Assembly (NCBI GenBank): GCA_001771935.1
Contig: MERD01000110.1
Location: 1 to 49,628, forward strand
Direction of reading: 5' to 3'
Origin: Betaproteobacteria bacterium RIFCSPLOWO2_02_FULL_67_26
Lineage (GTDB): Bacteria > Pseudomonadota > Gammaproteobacteria > Burkholderiales > SG8-41
DNA length: 49,628 bases
The position numbers were made by a program, and so were the translations under genes. The notes under the pieces are model-generated. The model was given only the letters and a program-made list of their open reading frames with translations, was not told the DNA's origin and did not search any database. Below are positions 20,123 to 29,401 of the stretch, piece after piece (position 1 is the first letter of the stretch; each line of letters opens with the position of its first letter).

Positions 20123-22177
20123 CTACTGCTCCTCGGCGTGCACGGCGGTCTTGGCGTGCTGCTCGGCGAGCGTCTTCTGGAGGTTGGGCGGCACCGGGTC
20201 GTAGCGGGCGAACTCGATCGAGAACGAGCCCTGGCCGGCGGTCACGGATTTCAGCCGCGCCTGGTAGTTGTTCAGTTCCGACAGCGGCACCTGGCCCTTG
20301 ATCACCAGCGTGCCCGGGGCGAGCGAGTCGGTGCCGCTCAGCTGGCCGCGGCGGGAAGAGAGATCGCCCGCGATGTCGCCCATGGCGCCTTCGGGCGCGT
20401 TGATCTCGATGTTGACGATGGGCTCGAGGATGATCGCGCGCGCCTTGCCGATGGCGTCCATGAACGCGCGCTTGCCGGCGGAGATGAAGGCGATTTCCTT
20501 CGAGTCCACGTCATGGTACTTGCCGTCGTAAACGATGACGCGCACGTCGTGCACCGGGTAGCCCGCGACCGGCCCCGTTTCCAGCACCTGCCGCACGCCC
20601 TTCTCGACGGCGGGGATGAACTGGTGCGGGATGGCGCCGCCCTTCACCTGGTCCACGAACTCGAAGCCCGCGCCGCGCTTCAGCGGCTCGACCTTGAGGA
20701 ATACCTCGCCGAACTGGCCCGCGCCCCCGGTCTGCTTCTTGTGGCGGTGATGGCCTTCCGCCCTGGCGGTGATGGATTCGCGGTAGGGAATGCGCGGCGG
20801 CCTGGTCGTGACCTCGACGTGGTACTGGCTCGCCATGCGGTCGAGGATGTAGCGCATGTGCAGGTCGCCGAGCCCGCTGATGATGGTCTGGTTGACGGTG
20901 GCGTTGTGCTCGATTTTGAAGGTGGGATCCTCGGCGGCGAGCTTGTGCAGCGCGTCCGAGATCTTCTGCTCGTCGCCGCGGCGCTTGGGCTCGATCGCGA
21001 GCGAGTGCATCGGGGCCGGAAACTCGAGCGGCACGAGGTGGATGTGGTCCTCTTCGTGCGAGTCGTGCAGCACGGCATCGAATTTGATTTCGTCCACTTT
21101 CGCGACCGCCCCGATGTCGCCGGGCACCAGCGCATCGGTCTCGACGAAGTCCTTGCCCTGCAGCAGGTAGGCGTGGCCGACCTTGAACGCTTTTTTCCCC
21201 TCGCCGATGAAGAGCTGGGAATCCTTGGTGATCGTGCCCTGGTGCACCCGGAACACGCCGACCTTGCCCACGAAGGGGTCGATCATCACCTTGAAAACGT
21301 GCGCGAGCACGTGCTGCTTCGGGTCGGGCTCCGCGCGCACCGGCTGGGCGTTCCCGCCCTCGCCCTTGAGGAACTGCGGCGGGTTGCCTTCCGTGGGGTT
21401 GGGCATCAGCTTGACGATGATATCGAGCAGCTCCGCGACGCCGGCGCCGTTGCGCGCGGAAACGAAGCACACCGGGATGAGGTGGCCCTCACGCAGCGCC
21501 TTCTCGAATGGCGCGTGCAGCTCCTCGGGCGCAACCTCGCCCTTCTCGAGGTATTTCGCCATCAACTCCTCGTCCACCTCGACCACCTGGTCCACCAGCG
21601 CGCTGTGCGCTTCCTCGACCGACGAGAAGTCCGACTCGCCGGAGGGCGTGAAGAAGCAGTCCACCACGCGCCTGCCCCCGTCCGCGGGCAGGTTGATCGG
21701 CAGGCATTCCTTGCCGAAGGCCGCCTGGATCTTGCCGAGCAGCCCCGGCAGGTCCACGTTCTCGGCATCGATCTTGTTGACGACGACCATGCGGCAGAGC
21801 TCGCGCTTTCGCGCCCATTGCATCATGCGGCTCGTGATCATCTCGATGCCGTTCTGGGCGTTGACCACGATGGCGGCGGTTTCCACCGCGGGAAGCGCCC
21901 CGATCGCCCGGCCGATGAAATCGGGCAGGCCCGGCGTGTCGATCAGGTGCACGCGGGTGTCGCGGTGCTGCAGGTGCACGATGGAGGCGTTCAGCGAATG
22001 CTGGTATTGCTTTTCGAGCGGGTCGAAATCGCACACCGTGGTGCCCTTCTCCACGCTGCCCGCCGCGTTGGTCGCCCCCGCCTTCAGGAGCAGGGCCTCG
22101 GCCAACGTGGTCTTGCCCGAGCCGCCGTGGCCGGCAAGGGCAAAAGTGCGGATCGCTTCCGGGGAAAACTTGGGCAT
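20123..22177 (-). CDS. elongation factor G-like GTPase (EF-G2 type)
   Basis: 684 aa; GHGGSGKTTLAEALL, DTPGLPDFIGRAIGAL, VVNKIDAENVD; EF-G domains III-V; outside an str operon. Confidence 0.88.
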   Translation of the reverse strand: MPKFSPEAIRTFALAGHGGSGKTTLAEALLLKAGATNAAGSVEKGTTVCDFDPLEKQYQHSLNASIVHLQHRDTRVHLIDTPGLPDFIGRAIGALPAVETAAIVVNAQNGIEMITSRMMQWARKRELCRMVVVNKIDAENVDLPGLLGKIQAAFGKECLPINLPADGGRRVVDCFFTPSGESDFSSVEEAHSALVDQVVEVDEELMAKYLEKGEVAPEELHAPFEKALREGHLIPVCFVSARNGAGVAELLDIIVKLMPNPTEGNPPQFLKGEGGNAQPVRAEPDPKQHVLAHVFKVMIDPFVGKVGVFRVHQGTITKDSQLFIGEGKKAFKVGHAYLLQGKDFVETDALVPGDIGAVAKVDEIKFDAVLHDSHEEDHIHLVPLEFPAPMHSLAIEPKRRGDEQKISDALHKLAAEDPTFKIEHNATVNQTIISGLGDLHMRYILDRMASQYHVEVTTRPPRIPYRESITARAEGHHRHKKQTGGAGQFGEVFLKVEPLKRGAGFEFVDQVKGGAIPHQFIPAVEKGVRQVLETGPVAGYPVHDVRVIVYDGKYHDVDSKEIAFISAGKRAFMDAIGKARAIILEPIVNIEINAPEGAMGDIAGDLSSRRGQLSGTDSLAPGTLVIKGQVPLSELNNYQARLKSVTAGQGSFSIEFARYDPVPPNLQKTLAEQHAKTAVHAEEQ

Positions 22178-22330
22178 GTCGGACTCCTCCGGCCCTCTTG
22201 TGCGCGGGAATGCTGGGGGGTTAGTCGAGTATAAACGGGGCTCCGCCCCCCATTCAAGCCAACCCCGGCGGGCCTTTGCCGGCGTTTACAGTCGAGCATC
22301 GATTCGATGCCCAACCGGAAGGAGAAAGGC

Positions 22331-23116
22331 ATGAAACTCAGTATGATCGCGGCGGGCGCCCTGCTGTGCGGGCTCGCGGGCCCGGCCGCGGCAGCCGGCA
22401 ACCTCGCGGACGTGACGGTCCACGACCGCGCCGACGGCCGCGCGCTGCCCGTCTACCGCCACCACGGCCGCTATTACGTCGTGGGCGCGCCCGGCAACGA
22501 GTACCGCGTCCGGGTGCGCAACCGCACCGGCGGCGACATCCTGGCCGTGGTGTCGGTGGACGGGGTCAACGCGGTGAGCGGGGAGACGGCCAACTGGGAC
22601 CAGGCCGGCTACGTCCTGGGGCCGCGCCAGGGATTCGACGTCAAGGGCTGGCGCAAGAGCCTGGAACGGGTCGCGGCGTTCTACTTCACCGATCACCGGA
22701 ACTCGTACGCCGCCCGCACCGGGCGGCCGGACAACGTCGGCGTGATCGGGGTCGCCGTGTTCCGCAGGAAAGCGGAGCCGGGGGCGCGCGATGACAGCCC
22801 GTATCCCGCGGGCGCTGATGCCATGTCCGGGGCCGGAACGGGCGCCGCCCGCTCGGCGGAGAGCGTGGCCAGCGCGCGCGATGCGCCCTCCCCGCGCGCA
22901 CCGCGGAAATCGTCCTCCCTCGGCACCGGACATGGCCGCAGCGTGAGCTCGAGCGTCACCGCCACGGAGTTCGAGCGGGCGACGGACTATCCCGAGGAGG
23001 TGGTCGCGATTCATTACGATACCCGCGCGAACCTGGTGGCGATGGGCGTGATCCGGGCGCCGCGCGTGGCGCTGCCCTCGCCGTTTCCAGGGCAGTTCGT
23101 TCCTGACCCGAGGTGA
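22331..23116 (+). CDS. Secreted hypothetical protein
   Basis: Signal peptide MKLSMIAAGALLCGLAGPAAAAG; RVRVRNRTGGDILAVVSVDGVNAVSG; precedes the ECF sigma gene. Confidence 0.6.
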   Translation: MKLSMIAAGALLCGLAGPAAAAGNLADVTVHDRADGRALPVYRHHGRYYVVGAPGNEYRVRVRNRTGGDILAVVSVDGVNAVSGETANWDQAGYVLGPRQGFDVKGWRKSLERVAAFYFTDHRNSYAARTGRPDNVGVIGVAVFRRKAEPGARDDSPYPAGADAMSGAGTGAARSAESVASARDAPSPRAPRKSSSLGTGHGRSVSSSVTATEFERATDYPEEVVAIHYDTRANLVAMGVIRAPRVALPSPFPGQFVPDPR

Positions 23117-23176
23117 TATTCGCGCCCCGCTTCCCATTTACCGGCGGGTTGGCAGGGGGCATACTGCCAACCCGTT

Positions 23177-23743
23177 ATGTCCTGGGGCGCGGAGAGCAGC
23201 GATGAAGAGCTCATGCTCGGCTATCGCGACGGCGATGCGGGCGCGTTCGACAGCCTGTATGCGCGCCACAAGGGCGGGCTCTACCGCTACCTGCTGCGGC
23301 AGTGCCGCGATGCGGCGGCGGCCGAGGAGCTGTTCCAGGACGTGTGGATGAACCTCATCCGGGCGCGCGCCGGCTATACCGTCCAGGCGAAATTCACCAC
23401 CTACCTCTATCGCCTCGCGCACAACCGGCTGATCGACCATTACCGCAAGCACGCCCGCGCCACCGCGGTTGCCTTCGACGACGAGGGCGGCGACGCGCTG
23501 CTGGAGCTGCCCGACGACCGTGTGCGGCCGGCGGACGACATCCTCGATGCGAAGCGGCGGGCGGCGCGCCTCCTGGAGTTGATCGCCACGCTGCCCCCGG
23601 CGCAGCGCGAGGCGTTCCTGCTGCAACAGGAGGGGGGCATGAGCGTGGAGGCGATTGCGCAAGCGACCGGCGTCACGCGGGAGACCGCGAAGAGCCGGCT
23701 GCGCTACGCGCTGGCGAAACTGCGGCAGGGGCTGGGCGAATGA
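23177..23743 (+). CDS. ECF-type RNA polymerase sigma factor
   Basis: DAGAFDSLYARHKGGLYRYLLRQCRDAAAAEELFQDVWMNLI; region 4 LPPAQREAFLLQQEGGMSVEAIAQATGVTRETAKSRLRYALAKLRQ. Confidence 0.9.
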   Translation: MSWGAESSDEELMLGYRDGDAGAFDSLYARHKGGLYRYLLRQCRDAAAAEELFQDVWMNLIRARAGYTVQAKFTTYLYRLAHNRLIDHYRKHARATAVAFDDEGGDALLELPDDRVRPADDILDAKRRAARLLELIATLPPAQREAFLLQQEGGMSVEAIAQATGVTRETAKSRLRYALAKLRQGLGE

Positions 23744-24585
23744 CGGTGAACGACCGCAATAGCGGTGGCCTGCCCGGCGCGGAGGAGCGCGACTCCCGCC
23801 TCGACCGCCTCTACCGCGAAGCGGAGCGCGCGGGGCCGCCGGCGCACCTCGACGCCGCCCTGCTCGCCGCGGCGCGCCGGGAGGTCGGAGCGCGCCCGCG
23901 CCCGCTCGCCTCGGCGCTGCGCAAGTGGCGCGTGCCGGTCTCGATTGCCGCGCTGGTGGTATTGAGCGTGAGCCTGGTCACGCTGGTCCGGGAGGAGGGC
24001 GGCGATGAGCTCATGAAGGTTGCGCCGGGCACGCCGCCCGCTCCGAAGCCGTCCGGGATGGCTCCGCCCCCGGCGCAACCGGCGCAGGCGGATGCGGCCA
24101 GGCCGTCGCCCCCGGCGCCCGCGGCGCGCCCGGAGCCTGCCCGACCCGCGCCGCGTGACGACAGGCGCGCCGACGCCCAGGCAGAGCTGGGGACGATGGC
24201 GGACCGGCCGCAGCCCTTCCTGGCCGCGCCGCGCGTCGAGGAGCGTGCCGCCGGCTCACCGCAGGCTGCTCCCGACATGGAGGACGGGGCAATGCGCGCG
24301 CCGGCGGCCGTGGCCCGGCGCAGCGCCAAATCGGTGGCAAGCGGCGCGCCCGCCGCCGAGGTGGAAAGCGCCAGGATGATGGCCGGATCCGCCCAATCCG
24401 GGGTCCCGGGGCAGGGCAAGGCGCCGCCGTGGCAGGGATACGAAAAGGAGCCGCCGCAGAAGTGGCTCGATCGTATAGCGGAACTCAGGAGGCAGGGTGA
24501 GACGGCGGTTGCCGGGGAGATGCTGGCCGAATTCAAGCGGCGCTTCCCCGACCACCCGCTGCCACCCGACCCGGGTGCTCGATGA
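23740..24585 (+). CDS. Putative membrane anti-sigma factor
   Basis: ATGA-coupled to the sigma gene; single TM (VSIAALVVLSVSLVTLV), long Pro/Ala-rich periplasmic region. Confidence 0.6.
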   Translation: MTVNDRNSGGLPGAEERDSRLDRLYREAERAGPPAHLDAALLAAARREVGARPRPLASALRKWRVPVSIAALVVLSVSLVTLVREEGGDELMKVAPGTPPAPKPSGMAPPPAQPAQADAARPSPPAPAARPEPARPAPRDDRRADAQAELGTMADRPQPFLAAPRVEERAAGSPQAAPDMEDGAMRAPAAVARRSAKSVASGAPAAEVESARMMAGSAQSGVPGQGKAPPWQGYEKEPPQKWLDRIAELRRQGETAVAGEMLAEFKRRFPDHPLPPDPGAR

Positions 24586-24782
24586 GCCGGAGCGATCAGC
24601 CCATCGCGGACGCCGATCCGCGACCCTTGCCGCCCAGGGAGCCGGCCCTGGAGGAGTGCTGCAAAGGGGGGTGTGAGCCGTGCGTTTTTGACCGCTACTA
24701 CGATGCCTTGGAGCGCCACCGCGAGAGCCTCCAGGCCTGGCTACTTCGTCACCCGGACGCCAGCGTGGATCGAGCGCCATGA
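24582..24782 (+). CDS. Oxidoreductase-like domain (OXLD1-type) small protein
   Basis: PPREPALEECCKGGCEPCVFDRYYDALERHRESLQAW matches the CCxxGCxxCV-D-Y motif; ATGA-coupled to the upstream gene. Confidence 0.65.
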   Translation: MSRSDQPIADADPRPLPPREPALEECCKGGCEPCVFDRYYDALERHRESLQAWLLRHPDASVDRAP

Positions 24783-24936
24783 ATGAGGCCCATTTCACTT
24801 ACTTAAGTAATTGGTTTTAAAAGTAAAAGGTGTAAAGTTTTGAACACATGCCCCACCCATCTGTCCAAATTCGGTCCAGCTTCGGTTTCAGTCATAACGC
24901 ATTGCACCATTGCATGTCATTGTTTATTAAATAGAC

Positions 24937-24965
24937 TTGACAAAACATATGGATACATGCATAAT
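24937..24965 (+). promoter_or_regulatory. Putative sigma-70 promoter for the lytic transglycosylase
   Basis: TTGACA-N17-CATAAT in an AT-rich intergenic region. Confidence 0.65.
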
Positions 24966-25097
24966 TCGCGCGTTTTGCGTTGCAGCAAACTAGCGCTTGC
25001 AGCGGTCCGGCGCCGTCATTGAGGTTACAGAAACATTGCGGCCTCTGACCCTAGCCACTAGAATTAGCCAGTTTCCACACAGGCGGCACAACTTATA

Positions 25098-25967
25098 GTG
25101 GTTGGTACCGGACCGATTCTTAGACGAGGTGTGCTGCTGCCCCGGCGGACGAATACGTGGCCGGCGCAGCCCAGGTGCCGCAACAAGGGAAAGGCCGTTA
25201 TCGTGCGTATTGGCAACATCAGCCCGGGGCACCTGCAGAGCATTGAGGCCAGCCACCTGGCCCGGTGGACTCGCAGGCTCGTTTCCGTCCTCGCGCTTTG
25301 CGCGAGTATTGCGGCCCTGGCATTGATCGTGAACACCCAGCATGGACCGCTGTTCGGCGGGGGCCTGCATAGCGCTTCGGACACCCTGTCGCTGGCGGAG
25401 CCGGTCATCCAGCAGGACCCGCAAACCGCGCTGGCCCCGGGCGAGGAAAGCCGCTACCGCGCCCTGTCGGAGTTCGTGGCCAATCGCTACCGCGTATCCC
25501 AGGACGTCGCCTTCGACCTCGTCAGCCAGGCGCACCAGGTTGGCGGGCATCTCAAGCTTGATCCGCTGCTCATCATCGCCGTGATCGCCATCGAGTCGCG
25601 GTTCAACCCGATTGCCGAGAGCGTGGCGGGCGCCAAGGGACTGATGCAGATCATCCCGAAGTATCACTCGGACAAGCTGGAGGCGTTCGGCGGCGAGAGG
25701 GCGGTGTTCGACCCGTCGACCAACATCCGGGTCGGGGCGCAGATTCTCAAGGAGTATATCCGCGCCACCGGGAACCTCGGCATCGCCTTGCAGATGTACG
25801 CCGGCGCGCTGGGCGACAACGAAGACCAGTACACCAACAAGGTCCTGAACGAGAAGCAACGCCTGCAGCACGTGGTGACGCAATCGCTGCGGCGCGCGGC
25901 GCCTCCGGCTGCGGTGCGAACCGCGTCGGCCCGCACTACCAACGCCTTTCCCTTGCCGCTCGACTGA
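25098..25967 (+). CDS. Lytic transglycosylase (SLT domain)
   Basis: TM helix then DPLLIIAVIAIESRFNPIAESVAGAKGLMQIIPKYHSDKL...FDPSTNIRVGAQILKEYI. Start could be GTG at 25098 or 25203. Confidence 0.88.
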   Translation: MVGTGPILRRGVLLPRRTNTWPAQPRCRNKGKAVIVRIGNISPGHLQSIEASHLARWTRRLVSVLALCASIAALALIVNTQHGPLFGGGLHSASDTLSLAEPVIQQDPQTALAPGEESRYRALSEFVANRYRVSQDVAFDLVSQAHQVGGHLKLDPLLIIAVIAIESRFNPIAESVAGAKGLMQIIPKYHSDKLEAFGGERAVFDPSTNIRVGAQILKEYIRATGNLGIALQMYAGALGDNEDQYTNKVLNEKQRLQHVVTQSLRRAAPPAAVRTASARTTNAFPLPLD

Positions 25968-26074
25968 GCGGCGGCCCCCCTTCCTGGCCCGGATCCGGAT
26001 CGCCTGGAACGGCGGCGGAGTGACCACTAACTTCCGGGAAACAGGTGCGGCCGGGCAGCCCGATCCGCGTCTCG

Positions 26075-26533
26075 CTAGAGCTTGTGTGAGCCGATCAACA
26101 GGCGCCTGAAAACCGCATAGCGCTCCCCGACACCGTCTTCCGTCGGCTCGCGCTTGACCGTGATCCAGACGTCCGCCGGAAAGCCGCCGGCCAGCTCGGC
26201 CGTGTAGGCGCATTCGTCCTCGGCGGCGGCGCGCGCGGCGTCCGGCGTGGGCGCGCCGAGATCCTCGAGGAAATGCCGCGCCAGGGATTGCCGCAGCGCC
26301 CCGTACGCCGCCTCGTCGATCTCCGCCACCTCGGCAATGGTGGCGCGGCGGCGCGACCCGGCCGCGATGAAGGTCGTGTCGCAATGGCAGCGCGGCGCGC
26401 GGTGGCCCAGGGCGAGGTCGCACACGGCATAACCGCCGGAGACGACCCATTCGCCGTCCGCCGCGGCACCCCCCTCGTCGGCCAGGATGCGGGCGTCGGA
26501 ATCGTCGAGCCGCACCGCTCTCAGGAATTTCAC
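26075..26533 (-). CDS. Hypothetical protein (possibly DUF6505-like)
   Basis: MKFLRAVRLDDSDARILADEGGAAADGEWVVSGGYAVCDLALG. Confidence 0.5.
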   Translation of the reverse strand: MKFLRAVRLDDSDARILADEGGAAADGEWVVSGGYAVCDLALGHRAPRCHCDTTFIAAGSRRRATIAEVAEIDEAAYGALRQSLARHFLEDLGAPTPDAARAAAEDECAYTAELAGGFPADVWITVKREPTEDGVGERYAVFRRLLIGSHKL

Positions 26534-26606
26534 GTTGTTGCGTCCCGGGGAAGCCCAGCACCTATAATAAATGCGTCAACCCGCGCGGTCACGCCGGAGG
26601 AGCGCC

Positions 26607-26867
26607 ATGGCACAGCAACCCGAACTGCCGAAAGACTGGCTCGAATTCATGCAGCAGATGTGGAACCCGATGGCGTTCCCCATGCCCGGCATGGCGATGC
26701 CCACCGTCGACGTCAGCGAGATCGAGAAGAAAATACGCGAGCTGAAGGCGGTGGAGACCTGGCTCACCCTGCAAGTGGGCCTGGTGCAGATGACGGTCAA
26801 GACGCTGGAGATGCAGAAAGCGGCGCTCGAGTCGCTCAATGCGAGCGTGCAACCCAAATCCGGTTAA
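26607..26867 (+). CDS. PhaM-like polyhydroxyalkanoate granule regulatory protein (short form)
   Basis: LEFMQQMWNPMAFPMPGMAMPTVDVSEIEKKIRELKAVETWLTLQVGLVQMTVKTLEMQKAALESL resembles the PhaM N-terminal domain. Confidence 0.65.
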   Translation: MAQQPELPKDWLEFMQQMWNPMAFPMPGMAMPTVDVSEIEKKIRELKAVETWLTLQVGLVQMTVKTLEMQKAALESLNASVQPKSG

Positions 26868-26941
26868 ACCGGACGCTTCGCGCCGGTTTAACTCCGCGCG
26901 TCGGAGCGGACCGAAAGCAGCCGCTCAACGCGCGGGTGCAC

Positions 26942-27835
26942 TCAGGCGGCAAGGGTCGAGGGGTCGAAGAAGGGCTTGTCACCCTTGATCTGGGTACGAT
27001 GCATCAGGCGCCGCGAAGCGGGATCGAAGGCGTCCCTTCGATGCATCGCGCACCGGTTGTCCCACATGATCAGATCCCCGACTTTCCACTTCTGGTACCA
27101 CGCGAACTCGGGCTTGCCGGCGTGGGCCCACAGGCGGTTCAGCAGGTCTTCGCTCTCGTCCATCGGCAGCCCCACGATGCAGGCGTTGCGCCGGCGGCCG
27201 AGGAACAGGGCGTTGCGCCGCGTCGCCGGATGGGTGCGGATGATCGGGTGCACCGCGCCGGGCGCGTCGCGCGGGTCGGTCACGTCCGTGTAGCCCTTGC
27301 GGAGCTCGCCGGCGCTGTTGCGGCTGGAATCGTGCTTGCAACTCCTGCCGACGATGGCCCGCTTCAAATCCGCCGGCAGCGTCTCCAGCGCGCGGTACAT
27401 GTTGGAGAAGCCGGTATCCCCGCCCTCCGGGGGCACTTCGAGCGAGTAGAGCAGGCTGCCGATGGGGGTGGTCTCGTTGTACGACATGTCGGTATGCCAC
27501 TCCGCTTCGTAGTGCCCGAGGTTGCCGATCGGCTTGCCGTCCACCTTGATGTTCGACATCACGGTGATCTCGGGGTAGGGGTCGTGGTCGGTGTCGTTCA
27601 CCGCGTGGACCGGCGCCTTGTCGAGCGCGCCGAAGCGGCGCGCGAAGGCCAGCAGGCCGGGGTCGTCCAGGCGCTGGCCGCGAAAGCGCAGCACGAGGTG
27701 CCGGTGCCAGGCGGCTTCGACGGCCTTGAAGGCGCCGTCGTCCAGCGGCCGGGACAGGTCGACGCCGATGATGTCCGCACCGAGCGCGCCGCCGGCCGGC
27801 ACTACGGTGACGCTTTTCTTGCCGGGTAAATCCAT
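26942..27835 (-). CDS. TauD/TfdA family Fe(II)/2-oxoglutarate dioxygenase
   Basis: ALGADIIGVDLSRPLDDGAFKAVEAAWHRHLVLRFRGQ, EWHTDMSYNETTPIGSLL, RRDAFDPASRRLMHRTQIKGD. Confidence 0.9.
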   Translation of the reverse strand: MDLPGKKSVTVVPAGGALGADIIGVDLSRPLDDGAFKAVEAAWHRHLVLRFRGQRLDDPGLLAFARRFGALDKAPVHAVNDTDHDPYPEITVMSNIKVDGKPIGNLGHYEAEWHTDMSYNETTPIGSLLYSLEVPPEGGDTGFSNMYRALETLPADLKRAIVGRSCKHDSSRNSAGELRKGYTDVTDPRDAPGAVHPIIRTHPATRRNALFLGRRRNACIVGLPMDESEDLLNRLWAHAGKPEFAWYQKWKVGDLIMWDNRCAMHRRDAFDPASRRLMHRTQIKGDKPFFDPSTLAA

Positions 27836-27957
27836 GATGTCCCCTCCAGTTCCCGGAAATGCTAATGCCTCGGGCGCCGCGCGGCAAGTCGCCGATGCGC
27901 TTCGGCCGGCGTATATTTACCCCTGATCCGGGACACGCACACCACAGGAGGGCAACC

Positions 27958-28371
27958 ATGGCAACCACCGTCCGCAAGACCGCCTACTTCAGCATGAAGA
28001 CCCCCAACCGCGCCGGCCAGGGCTCGAGACTGCTCAACGGCCTCGCCGCGCACGGCGTCAATCTACTCGCCTTCACCGGCTTTCCCAACGCCGGGCGCGC
28101 GCAGGTGGATTTCATTCCCTACGATGTCACCAAGTTCACGCGCGCCGCGCGCAAGCTGGGCTTGAAGGTGAGCAAGAGAAAGACGGTGTTCCTCGCCCAG
28201 GGCACCGACAAGGCCGGCGCGTGCGCCACGATCTGCGGCAAGCTCGCGAAGGCCGGCATCAACATGGTGGCGATGGACGCGGTGGCGGCCGGCAAAGGGC
28301 GCTTCGGCGCCATCTTCTGGGTCAAGTCGCGCGACGTGGCCAGGGCCTCGCGGGTGCTGCGCGCGCGCTGA
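27958..28371 (+). CDS. ACT-like domain protein
   Basis: KTPNRAGQGSRLLNGLAAHGVNLLAFTGFPNAGRAQVDFIP...CGKLAKAGINMVAMDAVAAGKGRFGAIFWV. Confidence 0.65.
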   Translation: MATTVRKTAYFSMKTPNRAGQGSRLLNGLAAHGVNLLAFTGFPNAGRAQVDFIPYDVTKFTRAARKLGLKVSKRKTVFLAQGTDKAGACATICGKLAKAGINMVAMDAVAAGKGRFGAIFWVKSRDVARASRVLRAR

Positions 28372-28423
28372 CGCCGAAATATGGTTAAATCCCCGGCTCC
28401 GATTCCCGACAAGGAGTAGACCC

Positions 28424-29395
28424 ATGCCCTACGCGATACGAATCTACGAGCACGGCGGGCCCGAGAAGCTGCGCTGGGAGCAGGTGCAGCTCGGCGACCC
28501 GGGCGAGGGCCAGGTGCGGGTGCGCAACACCGCGGTCGGGCTCAACTTCGTCGACACCTATCAGCGCAGCGGCCTCTATCCCATGCCGCTGCCGTTCACG
28601 CCCGGCTCGGAAGGCGCCGGCGTGGTGGAGGCGGTCGGGCCCAGGGTCCGGGAATTGAAGGTCGGCGACCGGGTGGCGTACTCGGGCCCCGTCGGCGCCT
28701 ACGCCGAAGTGCTGCTGCGCCCGGCCGCGCGCCTGGTGAAGCTCCCCGCCGGCATAGACGACAAGACGGCGGCCGCGATGATGCTCAAGGGACTCACCGC
28801 CCAGTACCTCCTGCGCCGCACCTACCGCGTCAAGAAGGGCGACACCATACTCATGCACGCGGCGGCCGGAGGCGTCGGCCTGATCCTCTGCCAGTGGGCC
28901 AGGGCGCTCGGCGCGACCGTGATCGGCACCGTCGGCAGCGACGAGAAGGCCGCGCTCGCGAAGAAGGCCGGCTGCAGGCATGTCATCGTGACTTCGCGCG
29001 AGAAATTCGTGGAGCGGGTGAAAGCCATCACCCAGGGCAAGGGCGTGCCGGTGGTCTACGACGGCGTGGGCAAGGACACCTTCATGGACTCGCTCGACTG
29101 CCTGGCGCCGCTCGGCCTGCTGGCGAGCTTCGGCAACGCCTCGGGGGCGGTGACGCAGTTCAACCCGGGCGTGCTCGCGGCGAAAGGCTCGCTGTTCCTG
29201 ACCCGCCCGACGCTCAATACCTACGCCGCGTCGCGCGAGGACCTGGTGAAAGGGGCGCGGGAGCTGTTTGCGATGGTGAAAAGCGGCAAGGTCAGGATCT
29301 CGATCAACCAGACCTACCCGCTGCGTGATGCGGCGCAGGCGCAGCGCGATCTCGAGTCACGCAAGACGACGGGATCGACCGTGCTCATCCCGTGA
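28424..29395 (+). CDS. NADPH:quinone oxidoreductase (Qor-like, MDR family)
   Basis: AVGLNFVDTYQRSGLYPMPLPFTPGSEGAGVVEAVG, MHAAAGGVGLILCQWARALGATVIGTVGS. Confidence 0.93.
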   Translation: MPYAIRIYEHGGPEKLRWEQVQLGDPGEGQVRVRNTAVGLNFVDTYQRSGLYPMPLPFTPGSEGAGVVEAVGPRVRELKVGDRVAYSGPVGAYAEVLLRPAARLVKLPAGIDDKTAAAMMLKGLTAQYLLRRTYRVKKGDTILMHAAAGGVGLILCQWARALGATVIGTVGSDEKAALAKKAGCRHVIVTSREKFVERVKAITQGKGVPVVYDGVGKDTFMDSLDCLAPLGLLASFGNASGAVTQFNPGVLAAKGSLFLTRPTLNTYAASREDLVKGARELFAMVKSGKVRISINQTYPLRDAAQAQRDLESRKTTGSTVLIP

Positions 29396-29401
29396 GGGAT
29401 A

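Noticed and set aside
20048-22234. 728-aa plus-strand ORF opposite the EF-G-like gene
   Set aside because: Antisense shadow of a clear GTPase gene.
24966-25202. Riboswitch in the leader of the lytic transglycosylase gene
   Set aside because: A long leader is plausible after the TTGACA/CATAAT promoter, but no known riboswitch core motif could be identified by eye.
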